Positions 21,858 to 33,997 of a stretch of 64,000 bases of DNA are shown here, one piece after another. Each line of letters begins with the position of its first letter. Within the stretch, counting starts at the first letter, position 1. The translations under genes were made by a program, and so were the position numbers. The notes under the pieces were generated by a model, which was not told the DNA's origin, did no database searches, and saw only the letters and a program-made list of their open reading frames with translations. The stretch lies in assembly GCF_030247195.1 (NCBI RefSeq), contig NC_080672.1, forward strand, positions 364,056,271-364,120,270. Direction: 5' to 3'. Source of the stretch: Topomyia yanbarensis (lineage: Eukaryota; Arthropoda; Insecta; Diptera; Culicidae).

Positions 21858-23470
21858 TTACCCCACTTTTTGTTTGGGCTTGTTCGCCTCCACCGCTTTC
21901 TTTCGTTTCTCTGCCCATTCCAATGGGTGACTTTTCTTTGTGTGGGTGTACAAATTCGCATTGGAGTTCATCGTCGCCCCGCATATGTCACATGCATACA
22001 ACACCTCCCCGGTGTGCGTTGTTCGATGTTCCTGAAAATCAAAGAGTACCATTGTTTCCACCTAAGGAACAAAGCTTCAGTACCCAATGTACCGTACCTT
22101 CAGATTAATCGCTCGCTTGAACTTCTTACCGCAGAACTCACACTCGAACTTCTCCTCGATGTGTACAATTCTTTTGTGACTCCAGAGCGCCCTCGAGTTC
22201 GGATACTGCTGCTTGCAGATGTCACAAATGTGCGTCTGTTCTCGTTCGTAATGCGTAAACTGCAGATGCTTCTGAAGCCCCCGTTCGCCCATCAACCACT
22301 TCTGACAGATGTGACACTGAAACTTCTGTTCCGCATCCTCCATTCCTAGGTGTCGCTTAACATGCCGTTCGAAGCATACCTTGTTCAAAAATTCCTGCCC
22401 GCAGGTATCACAAATCATTTTTCGATCCAAATCGCTGTGCCTGTTGATGATATGAACGTTCAGTGCCGCCTTGTTGGCCAGTAGCTTGCTGCACTGTGGA
22501 CACTGAACCTTCTCATGGCTCGTCATGTGATTTCGAAGCAAATATTCCTTGGCGTACGACTGCTTGCAGCGATCGCATTTGAACGGTCGCTCCTGCTCGC
22601 TACCATGAGCCTTGGCCTGGTGTAGCAGAAGATACACTTTGTGCTTATAATTTTTATTGCATAGATCGCACCGAAATGCATTCGGGTTAGTATGCAGTGT
22701 AATGTGCTGGAGAAGGTGATATCGCTTGGGCAATTTTCTCTTGCAGCACCTGATATATCCGGTTCGACCGTGAATTTTTCGAAAGTGGGAAGATAAAGCG
22801 GTGAAGTTTGCTGCGGATTCTCCGCATAATTCGCACACCATGCGATAGAATTCGTTTATCAATTTATCTTCTTTCTCAAGCTGTTCTTTAGATTTGATAT
22901 TGTAGCGCTTAGTTGTTTGGCGTTCTTCTTTAAGCTCCTCCTTTTCTCCACGTTTTCGCCTGGGTAGTACTTCTTTCTTGCGTTTTTTCCTAAGTCGCCT
23001 CACCGGAGGTTCATAGCATTCCACAAAAATCTCACCATCACTGTGTTCTTCGTCTTTTCCTTCGGGTTCTGATTTTGGCTCCTCAGTTCCCAAACCTAAC
23101 CCTAATGAGTTATCTTCTAGTTCGGAAAGTAGTTCAACTTTCACTGATTCAAAGGCTGCTTTTGTATCGGTACTCTGTTGTTCAAGTCTTTCCTGATTGA
23201 GACGAACCTTCTCCGAGTAGTGGTAAAATTCGGCTATTATACGCGAGCAGTTTTGGCAAATGCTAGTAGGGTAACCTTCTTTGGATTCAATCTGCAAGTA
23301 AAAAGTTTTTTAGCATAACCATTTTAACATCTATTAAGATTCGAGTTGCAACCTACCGGAAAACGAAACACCCGGTTGATTTGCTCCTTCAACTGTACAT
23401 TTTCGATGGAGTGCACACTGTCGGCAATAGGATCTAAACACAACCGACATCCATCCGGAACGGGTTCCAT
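21858..23470 (-). CDS. ZAD-C2H2 zinc-finger transcription factor, gene 5 (three exons)
   Basis: Predicted 493-residue nuclear protein. Exon 1 is 23470-23357 (MEPVPDGCRLCLD). A 65-nt intron (GTAGGT to TTGCAG) precedes exon 2, 23291-22098. A second 66-nt intron, 22097-22032 (GTACGG to TTTCAG), precedes exon 3, 22031-21858. The first intron is at the family-wide ZAD position. The second is unique in this cluster and splits finger 9 between INLK and EHRTTH, where genes 1-4 are continuous. ZAD Cys are C8, C11, C50 and C53. The linker has acidic then very basic blocks (RRLRKKRKKEVLPRRKRG). Ten fingers include the adjacent-Cys finger 2 (IRCCKRKLPKR). Without splicing intron 2 the frame ends shortly after the donor, so splicing is required for the last finger. 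Confidence 0.92.
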
Positions 23471-23910
23471 CGCAATTTGGAGTATTTAAAATGTATTTAA
23501 AAACTTTATATCTTAAAATATTTGTTTTGTAAACAAGCAAGAATCACGACATTTTAGAATACGTTTTCAAAATGTTCTAAGTGACAACCACACGCCCTGT
23601 GCCCACACTATTTGGGCGGGTTGTTTGCGAGTTAAGTCCGGTTTACAGTTCGGAAAACGTGTCACAGGATTTGGGTCCCGGTGTATTTTAAATGAAGACC
23701 GGGATTTCGAATCCCGTGGGGGAAATGAGTCTACACAAAAAATGATAGTTTTCATTCATCCGCGGGAAACATCACAAGATTTCAAAACTCTCCACACAAA
23801 AATCCGGCCGGAAACAATCCAACATATATTGTTTCCGACGAGGAAAAGTATTTTTAAGGCTTGAAATTCGATGCAAGTTTGATACTGTCACAGTTTATAG
23901 AGAACAGTTA

Positions 23911-24048
23911 CGCAAAGAGTGAAGTCAAAAAAGTCTACCTATCGAGCACAATTGGAATCCATCTCTGACATCTTTACAGCAAAGCTGGATTCTAATTTTG
24001 CTCGGTAGGTAGACTTTTTTTGGCTTCACTCTCTGCACACTCTTTGCG
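23911..24048. mobile_element. 138-bp TA-flanked foldback MITE
   Basis: CGCAAAGAGTG at the left mirrors CACTCTTTGCG at the right, and GTCTACCTA(T/C)CGAGCA blocks are mirrored further in, so most of the element folds on itself. TA flanks both ends (23909-23910 and 24049-24050). Confidence 0.8.
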
Positions 24049-24233
24049 TACCTTTCTACTAAGGCCTTTGGATACTGTTAGTATTTTGACGTAGGACTAC
24101 GTCTTTGTTTTCGATATGGGGGTGCACTTTGCAAATTCAACAAAAATGATATGTAACGAAAAGTGGTTAGGTTTTAAACACTTATAATTCAGCCACCTCA
24201 CGATAAATTTTCAAATTTTTCGCGCATATCGCC

Positions 24234-25763
24234 CACTGAGAAAAATCCTATGGTATCTGTGACCTGACTCTCGTGGTTGTTTTAACTATTTGCAAATATA
24301 ACAGTAACGACCATGACAATGGTAATACTAAACTTCTGTATCATAATAAATACTACTAAAATCGATTGTCGCTTAACTATGCTGTTGATATTTATGACAA
24401 TTTGAACATGCTCACTCCAACAATATCTATCATCAAAAGACTGACAATGGAATAGTCAGGATCACTAGTAAAATAAAAGTAAAAATGAAAATATGTACAT
24501 GGTAAACATCTTTTAAATCACCAGTGTCATGGTTATAACTCCTTTTCGTTTGATTGTTCTCTGCACAATATAGTAAGAAGTCGTGAACACTAAATTTATA
24601 GTTATTATATGAATGAAAAGATTGAATTAACTACATACACCATTTATATGGACGTGAGATCTGTTGCAAATACCTTTTGCGTATAGTGATTTTCAGCTGA
24701 AAATGAGTTGTACTACTAACAACCATAAAACTAGTCAATGTTTGCGTTCAGATTCAGATTGTATTCCAACATGATGCGGCCATTGCAGTGAAAATTGTGT
24801 ACACAAAACACAAACGTGTTTTTGGCGTACTTTTAATTTTTTTACGATTGCAATAAGATCTCTGTGATATTACGGTATGTCGATGGTCTCATAAGCCGAG
24901 TTCCAATCAGGAAAGATATTTAGTGGCTAAATATGAGCTTAGCACTAGCATTACAAATGGTCTGTACCAAGGTCTGTACACTAAGAATCGGCTTCTGAGT
25001 CCGAAGAAATAGAAGATAATATTCTTCAATGGATTGTAGGACTAAGTGTTTGCTTCGCTAAATACAAAATATTGTACAATGTGAGTAAATACTTTAATTT
25101 CAATTAATAACAACGTCTCAATATCAAAATTTTTGTTTCTTTTAGCTAAGCGTAAAGGCAGAAATAGAAGACTAAGATTTGGTTGCTGAAACGATTATTA
25201 TTTTTAATAAAATGTGTATGTCATCAATAAACTAAGAGACCCGCGAGAAATTTCTAAAAGCTAGATTAGCTGAAACTGACTCAAATACATCTTTACCATT
25301 TATCTAATTATATTGGCGTGTCATTTTCAAAACAACGATATTAAACAAAAAATGTTAAAATCCCAATGTTGTAGTTATTTCAAACAAGCCTTGGTCAAGA
25401 TGACTATGCTTATTGTTATGCCAAGCATTTCACTCATAATGGTCATTCCTCCAACAGAGTGTTCAATTTTACTATTATGCATAAGGCATGATAAAATATT
25501 CCATTCTCCTAGTTTAGTTATAACAAACAGTTCGAGGTCAAAATAACTATGCGTATTGTTATACCGAGCATCCCACTTATAATGTTCATGCTTACAATAG
25601 AATGTTCAATAATACTATTATGGTCCAAAGCTCTTGTATAGTAATCTTGAACATGGATATGGTTCAAGTGACCTGATGCTATTGTCGGTTAAAAACCACT
25701 ATACTCACAAAGTCGAATTAACCTCCTCATATAGTAAATGTTACCATATAATTTTTCTTAGTG
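24234..25763. mobile_element. 1.5-kb TIR element with CACTRAGAAAAAT ends
   Basis: The left end CACTGAGAAAAATCCTATGG and the inverted right end CACTAAGAAAAATTATATGG match at 16 of the first 20 positions (20 of 24 overall). CC occurs on both sides, compatible with a 2-bp duplication. The ends start CACTR like the insertion at 78-3963, so a CACTA-type origin is possible. The interior holds two diverged tandem blocks (about 25381-25480 and 25521-25622, sharing ACTATGC-TATTGTTAT). No transposase frame. Confidence 0.55.
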
Positions 25764-25889
25764 CCCCAAAATACTTCTAAGAACAGATTCCAATAGATAA
25801 ACACAAAGATTTTTGATATCATGGCATTAAAAATTTAAATAATGTATAACATAGTCAAAATACCACGCATTTTCACTCAGTAGGTCGTT

Positions 25890-28800
25890 GCTGTTGTGCT
25901 ATCTTATGACAAACGCCATTTGGGCAACGACACGACTAGACAGTTAATGCAACATGTTGAAGAAAAACTGTTCGGTTGATTTTCCGCCAGTTACCAGTAT
26001 ATTGACTCACCCCTCGATGCGAACAAGAAAATAAATTCTACAGCAACACTTCTTTGTTTCATTGATTTTCAGTTGCTATGTAGCAACTAAAGTAATGTTT
26101 TGTTGCTAGGAATCAACCGAAAATTCACTAGAAATAAACATTAAGAACAAATTTTCCGTTTTAATTTTTGCACCGATAGCGGAATCCGCGCAAGTTCGGC
26201 AGCCCATTATTTCAATGTTATCAAATCCCAGAGGAAATAGCTTTCTCAACAAGTGTAAGTACCAAATAAATAGAATTCGCTCATATATTTTTTCAACTTA
26301 ATCGCTTTAATATCAGTGCCCGCACAGCAAATTTCAAAGAGAGTTATTTTGGTGATAAATGCCGGAAAAACAAGAAACGAGGCAAAGATCCATATGACCC
26401 CGAAAGTATTGAATAAAGACCAAAAAGTTATCATAGACAAATATGGTTAGGCCCAATCTTTCAACGCCGATAATCCGAGTTGGTACAGCAGCAGCAACTG
26501 CCAGAGGATACGGTACAAAAATCAAAGCTGGAAAAGATTAAAGATAAGAGCGTTAACTTTACGGAGAAACCGGCGATATAAAGACAACTCTGAGACATAT
26601 GAACAACCAAGACGTTTCGAGTTTTGTAATGGTCACAGTGTTCCACGATCATCCTTGTTCTTCAGTGTCTTCAGTGAAACTAGGACTTTCCTAGAACCTA
26701 CACCAGAAGGTTACGGATTGAAATGTCACCATGCCACCAAGACCGTCAGCTAAATTGAAATAAGGGACCTTTACACTAAAGACGCAGGATCAACGAATGT
26801 GTTGAACATTATGAGAACTTTCTTCATTGACATACTTAAACAAAAAAAATCATCAGCAAATAGCTGAAATGAAGAGATTGCAAGCCTTCGAGCTATGACT
26901 GAAAAATTGTTATCTCTCTAAAGTAGCTTGCTCGTTCCGGGATGTCCGATTTTTGAAATTAATCGATTAATCAGTAATCGAATATTTTTTACATGCTAAT
27001 CGATTGGTTCGATTAATCGGTCACTATTAGTCGATTCATCGATTACCTTGATTATTTAGCAACATAAGAAAAGATTGAATAATAATTAGTACTAGTAACC
27101 GGTTTGGGTTTTTTTATTATAGTTTCCATTAATTCTGCTATGCGTGTGATACTCTGTTCAATACGATTAGTGGTGCAGGTTTACCACGTATTCTCATCGA
27201 TTCAAGCAAAAGTTTTTCCCAATCTTGGTTCCGCAAATCTGAAGTTAAATTGATGTCAAATACTGATGATAAGATATTAAAACGCTGATTCTCCAAATTT
27301 CATATGTTAAGTATAGCGTCATACACGTAGGATGGCATTAAAGTCAATATATAGATGATGACAAAAGGTATGGCTACACAATCTGTCACCGCGTACTATT
27401 GTTATGGAATATACTTCGAAAAACTACTCCGTGGAAATCAAATCCAACACACAATTTATAATTTCGTAGGCTAAATCAAAAAGGGTGGTAGTTCAGGCAG
27501 TACATACCGACAACGGTAAAACCAAATACAAATTTGTATTTGGTAAAACTATCACAAAATTAGTCAATACCTTCAACAAGGAAACTAACACTCGTTACCC
27601 GTAAATGCAAGAAGCAACGAATAACATCTGCATTATCTGCATGCGCATGAAGAATTGACGATGGCAACAAGAGAAATGAATGAAACAAGAGAAATGAATG
27701 ACTGTCAAGACAATCGATTGAAAATTATTCGATTAGCATAACCGTTATTCGGTTAATCGAATCATAATCGGACATCCCTGCTCATTCGTTTGGTGTTGAT
27801 ATTATTAACATTATAGATCACCAGTACCATATTCATCTGATGCTGAAATGTGTTACAAACTACGTTTTTTGAAAATAAAATACAGAAAATGCATTAATAT
27901 GATTATTAAAATGATTTATTAGAATAAAAATAATACACTCGACGTAATTTATATCATTTCTAATATTTTCACATAGAATCCACATTCGTTTCGCAATCTA
28001 CGGCCCACAAGCGAATTCTGGTTCGTCTATCGAATCATCTGAATCTACCCCGCCCGATAAACGGATCGCCCTTACTATCCGAATAGGTAAATTGCGACAT
28101 GCAGTTGTTTTTGTTTTACAGAAATGCGATCATTAGTATTCGCATTTTTTTTTAATTTTATTGAACATACTAACCTACTAGTACCTTGGAGTCAAGTCTA
28201 GGAAGTTATGTTTAACTTAAAATTTACCTCTTCGTCATTTTTAGCTTATTATCTTGATGTTTCAGCGTTTTTACCTAATCACGGTTAAATAAAAAGCGTA
28301 CACTGATCATAGACGTTCATCCAAGCTACGAACAGTCTTCCACTATTGTCTTCGAAAATTGGTAGAGTTTAGTAGCTGCGATGGATAGTCGGTTTGAAAC
28401 CACAGCTACAATTTAACAGCTGACTTTGCGATTGCAATTGGAACCATTATTGCCGTTAGTAAACTGATGCATCTCAGCTCCGTCTTATTTCGTTTTTGGT
28501 CTTTTGGCAGTTCAAGTCCACAAGTGCAAACTAATTCACAATTTCTTCGTCTGTTAGCTCTGTCATTTCGCCTGGTAATACATTATTTAGTTAAATTCAC
28601 ATCGCACAGGAGAATTCGAAAGCAACTTACGTGCCGCGCAATATTAGAGGATTCTCTTGAATTACTGAAGTTGAACATATTTCGGATATCAGATTACTCA
28701 ATAATTTTGTCCACGAAAGCAGAAGCTTATCAAAAAGAACTCAATTGGGATGGATTGTCATTCTGGTGAATACCAAACCCACTGTTGATGCGAATCACAA

Positions 28801-29779
28801 TATATCAATATAATTTTTGCACATATTCACTAATGATAACGAATGTCGAAAACTGGATTTTTTTTTATTTTCTAATACTTATTGAAAACACAGGTAACCA
28901 AGGGTTTCAACGGTAACAGATTCATCAGTGATGCTAGTTTCATGCATTTTCTAGCCATATGTCAAATTTGACATTGCCAGTTACCTGAGTCACTGAGGGG
29001 TAGTCATATTTGAGATACAGTTTTGGAATGCAAGTGTCTAGTCGTGTCGTTGATTTGGGGCTTAGATATGTTAGATATGCCACATTATTTGTAAGAAAAA
29101 TCTCTACAAAGTGGCGTTTTCAGAACTTTGAAATTCTACTTGGTTACTAAGATATAGCGAGAAACATGATGAGAAATTATGAGTCTTTTGCTTCAAATCA
29201 CTGTAACTTGGGATTTTCTCAAGTTATATTGAAGTTTTATGTGTTTTTATATGTAAAAATGTCTGAGGAACACAATGGCATAAAAATTTTCAAAAGAAAA
29301 ATACACGAGTTGCGAGACAAACACTGTTTAAGTTTTAAACTGGAAATATAGCATATTTGGCAACACTGTAACCAAAAGTCGCTATTTTTTCTAGATTCTC
29401 TGATTCATTTCCTTCAAAATGCAACTAACCGATTGTTTATAGACCAAATTAAACCAAAGATATGAATAAAAGTTTATAATTGATGCTTTTTTTCTATGGA
29501 AAATTTTCCATGTATAATTATGACACGCCATACAAATTTCGTCATCGCCTAAGACATGTGTGAGTATGACTTTTGTTTACATTTTTAGTAAAAACTCGCA
29601 GTGTAGTTCACCGATCTTCGTAATATTTGGGAGATTAATACAGAATAGATAGAAGCATCAATTGTCTTCTCTGAATTGGTTCTACCATTTATAAGTTACA
29701 AGATATTCAATGTCAAACTTTAAAAATCGTTTTTCTCGAAATGTGCCAAACGACGCTTGTCATAAGATAGCACAACAGC
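25890..29779. mobile_element. Candidate 3.9-kb element with GCTGTTGTGCTATCTTATGAC ends
   Basis: The left end matches the inverse of the right end for over 20 bp. A second mirrored block (ACGACACGACTAGACA at about 25948 and its inverse at about 29036) is adjacent to the left end but about 700 bp from the right end, as if the left arm lost internal DNA. No target duplication was identified. The interior has only short frames, including 28467-28769 with no recognised domain, and contains the hAT-like element 26937-27780. I see no host gene in 25.8-29.8 kb. Confidence 0.4.
26937..27780. mobile_element. hAT-like element with (CA)GGGATGTCCGATT ends
   Basis: GGGATGTCCGATT at the left is mirrored by AATCGGACATCCC at the right. 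Subterminal DNA is rich in ATCGATTAATCG motifs. Flanking TGCTCGTT and TGCTCATT could be an 8-bp duplication with one change. A single related end occurs near 4621 (GTTGTCCGATTACGATTAATC). No transposase. Confidence 0.45.
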
Positions 29780-30491
29780 GAAGAGGTAGCGCTTCCCAAG
29801 TCTGGCACGACAGATTTATGTACCTAGCGCAGTGCTTCTATGAATGACGTCATCATCGACTATTTAAAGAACGGATTTGGCCGGACAAGAGTAATCGTTT
29901 ACGTCACTCCCCCCTCCCTCCATGTAACAGCAAAGAATTCGCTCAAATGCAACAACCGTTTCTGACAGAAGCGGTTAAACCAACCGATGCTGCTCATTTT
30001 TACCCAGAATCCATCTGTAGATATCTGTACGCTTCCTGCCACATCTTTGTCAGATGTATTGCTCGATTTGTGCTAAATTCTAACAGGTAGGAATTGCCAC
30101 GATCTTTGCTTTGTACAGTTTATGTCCGAGTTATGCCAGGGTTTTGCTCGGTTCCTGTCAAAATTTACCAGAAAACGCGAGCGAAACCGAGTTCGCCCTA
30201 ATTCAACTAACCCGACAGGATACGCGCAGAAATCTGACAGGGCTGCCAAACCAAAACTGACAGAAATCTAGCAGAGAATTTGGTGACTGGGTAATCGGTC
30301 ATGGCTAACATCCTACATAACGCGCAAACTGATATTTATACAAGCTGATTTGACACTCTTGATAAAGATAAACTACGATATAACAATCGCTAAAATGGAG
30401 AAATTTAGAATCAATGGTAGTTCTTGTAGTTACTTCGATCCTAGTTCACTGAGAGATAACAATTGATATTGGAAATTGCAAGGCACCCAAA

Positions 30492-30898
30492 TTTTTTAGC
30501 TGAGATCTCAGTAAAACTGCCGTTTCAAAGCTGATACTCGGAAAATATTTCACCGAAAATCAGCTAACAAATTTCATTTTAATGAAATATCAGTTTCGAA
30601 GTTTGCTGATCACACGGCTGTTGGAAAATTGCCGAGACGAATTGAGTGTGGCACACTCAATTTGTCTCGGCAACTTCCCAACAGCTGTGTAGTCAGCAAA
30701 TTTAAAAACTGATGTCTCAGTAAAGTGAGATTTGTTTGCTGATTTTCGGTGAAATATTTTCCGAAATTCAGCTATCAAACGTCACTTTTACTGAGATCTC
30801 AGCAAAAAAGTTGTTTTACTGAGATTTCAGCTGTTGAGATTTCGGCAAAAGATTTTCGCATCTTCAAGCTGAGATTCGGCAGAAAAAAATTAAGTGTG
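30492..30898. mobile_element. Head-to-head pair of CACACTYAATT MITEs (large foldback)
   Basis: 30652-30898 is one element bounded by CACACTCAATT and TTAAGTGTG. 30492-30650 is a truncated copy in opposite orientation. Together they make a palindrome with arms of about 158 bp around one central base at 30651. Repeated GCTGAGATCTCAG and CGAAAATCAGC motifs identify the family. A further copy is at 56751-56975. Confidence 0.75.
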
Positions 30899-33121
30899 GG
30901 CAGATTCCTCCAACGACTGTTTGGAATTTTCCAAGAATGTGATGTAGCAAGAACCGCGAGTGTTTAAATCCGAAGACGTGCTCAAATTCTTATGAGACAT
31001 TCTGGTTGAGCTTACTGCTTCTTTCTTTCAACTGTCCTGGGTTTTTACTCACATAATATGGTCACCCTAGCGTTGCGATGAAATAGGAAAACATCTGCCA
31101 TTCACCATTCAAACTTCATTGCATGTTTCAGCTCATCAATATTTTTTATACATTTTTAAGTCATCCAGACAGGCTTTTCAAACAATTTTTTTTTTGAAAA
31201 ATCAGTTGACATCCCTAGTCGTTGGCGAAAACGACATAGGGAATCTGGCAACTCTACTATGCACGCTTCTTCCCAGTACCCAGTAAATTTTGTAGAGCTC
31301 AATCGGGCCGATAATAAGGCCGATGGTCGGGCGGACTAAGCCCGATGACGGGCCGATCAGAGGAGGATATCGGGTTTATATCGTACAATTCTGCACCATT
31401 TGCATAAACCGCGTCAACCTTCAAATATTTCAAACGCATCGACATTTTCGGACCGACGTGAACCCGATGTCGAACTATAGAAAATCGGGCGATCGTCGTG
31501 CTCCTTATTTTGGTACTCTTCTTCTTTTTTTCTTATTTTGTTTTGATTTCTTTTCTTTTTTTTTAAACAAAGTTTCATTTTTCAATATTTATTACCTTAA
31601 AAATGTCGTACATTTTAGATTGCCGATCATCGAATCCTAACAATATAAATTCAACCTGTGTAATGTAATATGCCCGACATTGTTTAAATTTACTTTTGAA
31701 CAGTTGACGTTCCTAGGAGCTTCCAATGGCGAGTTATCGGTCGGAACCGTCGCACCCGGGGATTGAGCTGCTCATGTCGATGTCGCCGGTATAGAGTATT
31801 GATTATCCTGTAGTGTATACCGCACAGCCGCGTCGCCACAGCCAACAACGATTTGCTTAATGCTTAATCCTCGAACTCCGTCAAATCAGTAAACATTTTC
31901 GGCAGGCAATGACGGTAGAGTGTTACGATGTTTCTGTTATTTTATATCTAACGAGATTCCCTTTGATGCAAGTGTATGACTTTCAAGGGTAGTTCGTGGT
32001 GTAGCCTGGTGTACGTTTTCAGTTGGTCTGTTTGGTGCTCAGTGTACTTGTACCAAACCCGTACTCAGTTGTACAAAGGTGTTTTATGACCCAACCACTT
32101 ATGGCCATTGTTAGGAAAAAGCTGAACACATTAGTGCGAAGCTAAAATATTAATAGCCATTTAAAAACAGCAAAATATATCGAAATTATTTTACCTTATG
32201 ATAACTTTGGGTAAACTCAAAGGCGAGCATAAAGCTATTTGAGGCACATCGATATTGAGATCGGTTATCGTTAATATTTCAGAGACCAGCCTGAGACTCA
32301 GCAAATTTCTGATAGCAGATACAGTGCAGAGACAACGATGTGTAAGCTGTAAATTTGCTCGAACGGCTACTGGCCCAAATGCTGCAAATCATTGCTCATT
32401 TCAGTGACCCGGGCCTAATCTTCAACTGAACGTTATTGTCAGATTTCAGCGCAAAAGGGTTTTTGCTTACAACAATCCTCTGGTTGAAGGGCACAAAACT
32501 GCGGTATAAGAGGGCTCCTTGAACCGCATGCTGCAAGCATGCTGTACGTGTCAGTTTCTCAGGAGCGATCTTGTATTTAACACCGTTTTCAACCTTTAGT
32601 TTATGCAATTGTACTAAACATAGTAGTGTGATGGTTAAAACTCTGGTGAATCAAGTTTCTTGGAAGAAAAATGTCATCTCTGAGGTATTGTTCTGTGTTC
32701 AACGTTCACACCTAGAAGAAAATAATTTATGGAAAAGGTTATTTAAAAAAATCCTATTTGTATTACGATGCATTGTTACTGCCTTGCACGGATAACCGGG
32801 TTGTGTTGTCCGTTCCTCAACTTCAACGAAGAATCGATGATAGTGAAGCCATTCATCGCCATAAATATGTGAATCGACACGCTGCTCTGTTGTTCAAATA
32901 CCGCAAGTTTGTATTGAATCTCAAGGCCACATAATAAACGAGCAGTGGAACTGAGACCGTAACCGGAGCCAAACAGCGATAATACATGTGACACAAAGAG
33001 GACGTTATGTACTGAATTAGTGCAACCAACGTATCGCGGCTGGGAATTAACTAGTTGCATCCTTCTTTTGCGTGTAACTAATCAGTGTATATCCTATACA
33101 ATCGATGAAAGCTTCTGTAAT
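30899..33121. other. Intergenic DNA left of the LINE
   Basis: No gene is supported. A GC-richer patch at 31.30-31.50 kb repeats CGGGCCGAT/GCCCGAT-like words but has no conserved frame. Minus-strand frames at 32396-32608 and 32776-33060 are 70 and 94 codons, without recognised domains. 32.3-33.1 kb could be a decayed element into which the LINE inserted. Confidence 0.4.
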
Positions 33122-33135
33122 AAAAAGCATATATT
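33122..33135. repeat. LINE target site duplication, 3' side
   Basis: AAAAAGCATATATT here is identical to 40529-40542. It abuts the T-run that is the poly(A) tail of the minus-strand LINE. The last TT could belong to either tail or target. Confidence 0.85.
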
Positions 33136-33214
33136 TTTTTTTTTTATTCATTTCGTTTATTTGATAGGCACAAATGCGTTAGCTTGGCGGTGCCAAATGC
33201 TTTTGTTTTTACAT

Positions 33215-33595
33215 TTTGGATATCTTAAAACTAGGAGGTTACAATGTTGAAATATTTTTTTTTACAAAGGAAAAGAAAGTTTACAGCTATCTTAAGACTA
33301 GAAATAAGATTCAATATACAAAAGAGGGCCAAAAGATTTTTTTATGAAAAAAATTTAAAACAAGGGATTCACTTTGATATACAAGAGGGGGAGTAATAGT
33401 ATTTTACGAAATATTTTACGGTTATCTTAAAACTAACAATATAGTTTAGTACACAAAAGGGGGAACAAATATTTATGAGAAATTTCACAGAAATCTTAAA
33501 ACTAGGGATTCAATTCTATTTACAAGATGGAGGACAAGAGTTTCAATAAAGAGTAAAAATTATAGCTATCTTAAAACTAGGAATACAGAATACTA
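33215..33595 (-). repeat. Tandem repeats of about 68 bp in the LINE 3' UTR
   Basis: The motif CTAGTTTTAAGATA (minus strand) or close variants recur near 33573, 33493, 33424, 33357, 33288 and 33222, each followed by a pyrimidine-rich stretch and a TTGTATATNGAATC-like tail. This gives about six imperfect units with 66-80-bp spacing. Confidence 0.75.
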
Positions 33596-33997
33596 ATTTG
33601 AATTTTTTAACTAAAACTTATGCTTGGTCAAGATATTCAAAGGGTGGCTTATTTCCGCATCAGTGTAGCAGCAGTTGTATCAAAGACAGGGGAGAGACAG
33701 GGAAAGAAGAGCAAAACTTGCAACTTTCGCTCGAACGGCGGGGGGGGGGGAGGGAGATCAGCGTATCAAATTTGCGCCTCAGTCTAGTAAGTCGTCGAGT
33801 ACCGGATTGGCGGATGGTATTCTTCGGACCCGCGGGGAATCCTTCAAAAGTCATCGGACCTCGAGTCGCTCTCGCTTCAGTTTCCTTCTATGCAGGCGTA
33901 GTGGTAAGGGCGACGGCGGTTACATAGTGGCACTCTGGAGCTGATCGGTTCCACAAGGCAGGAGGAAACTCTAAAAACGAGAAATAAAAGAGAGGGG

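Noticed and set aside
23690..23720. Possible tRNA T-arm CGGGATTTCGAATCCCG
   Set aside because: The loop is one base out of register with TTCGAAT and there is no upstream A box or acceptor stem.
28467..28769. 100-codon ORF as a gene
   Set aside because: No domain, no splice partners and a location inside a repeat-rich candidate element.
33598..33944. Plus-strand ORFs over the LINE 3' UTR
   Set aside because: They overlap the antisense of the LINE 3' UTR and a G-run, with no domain.
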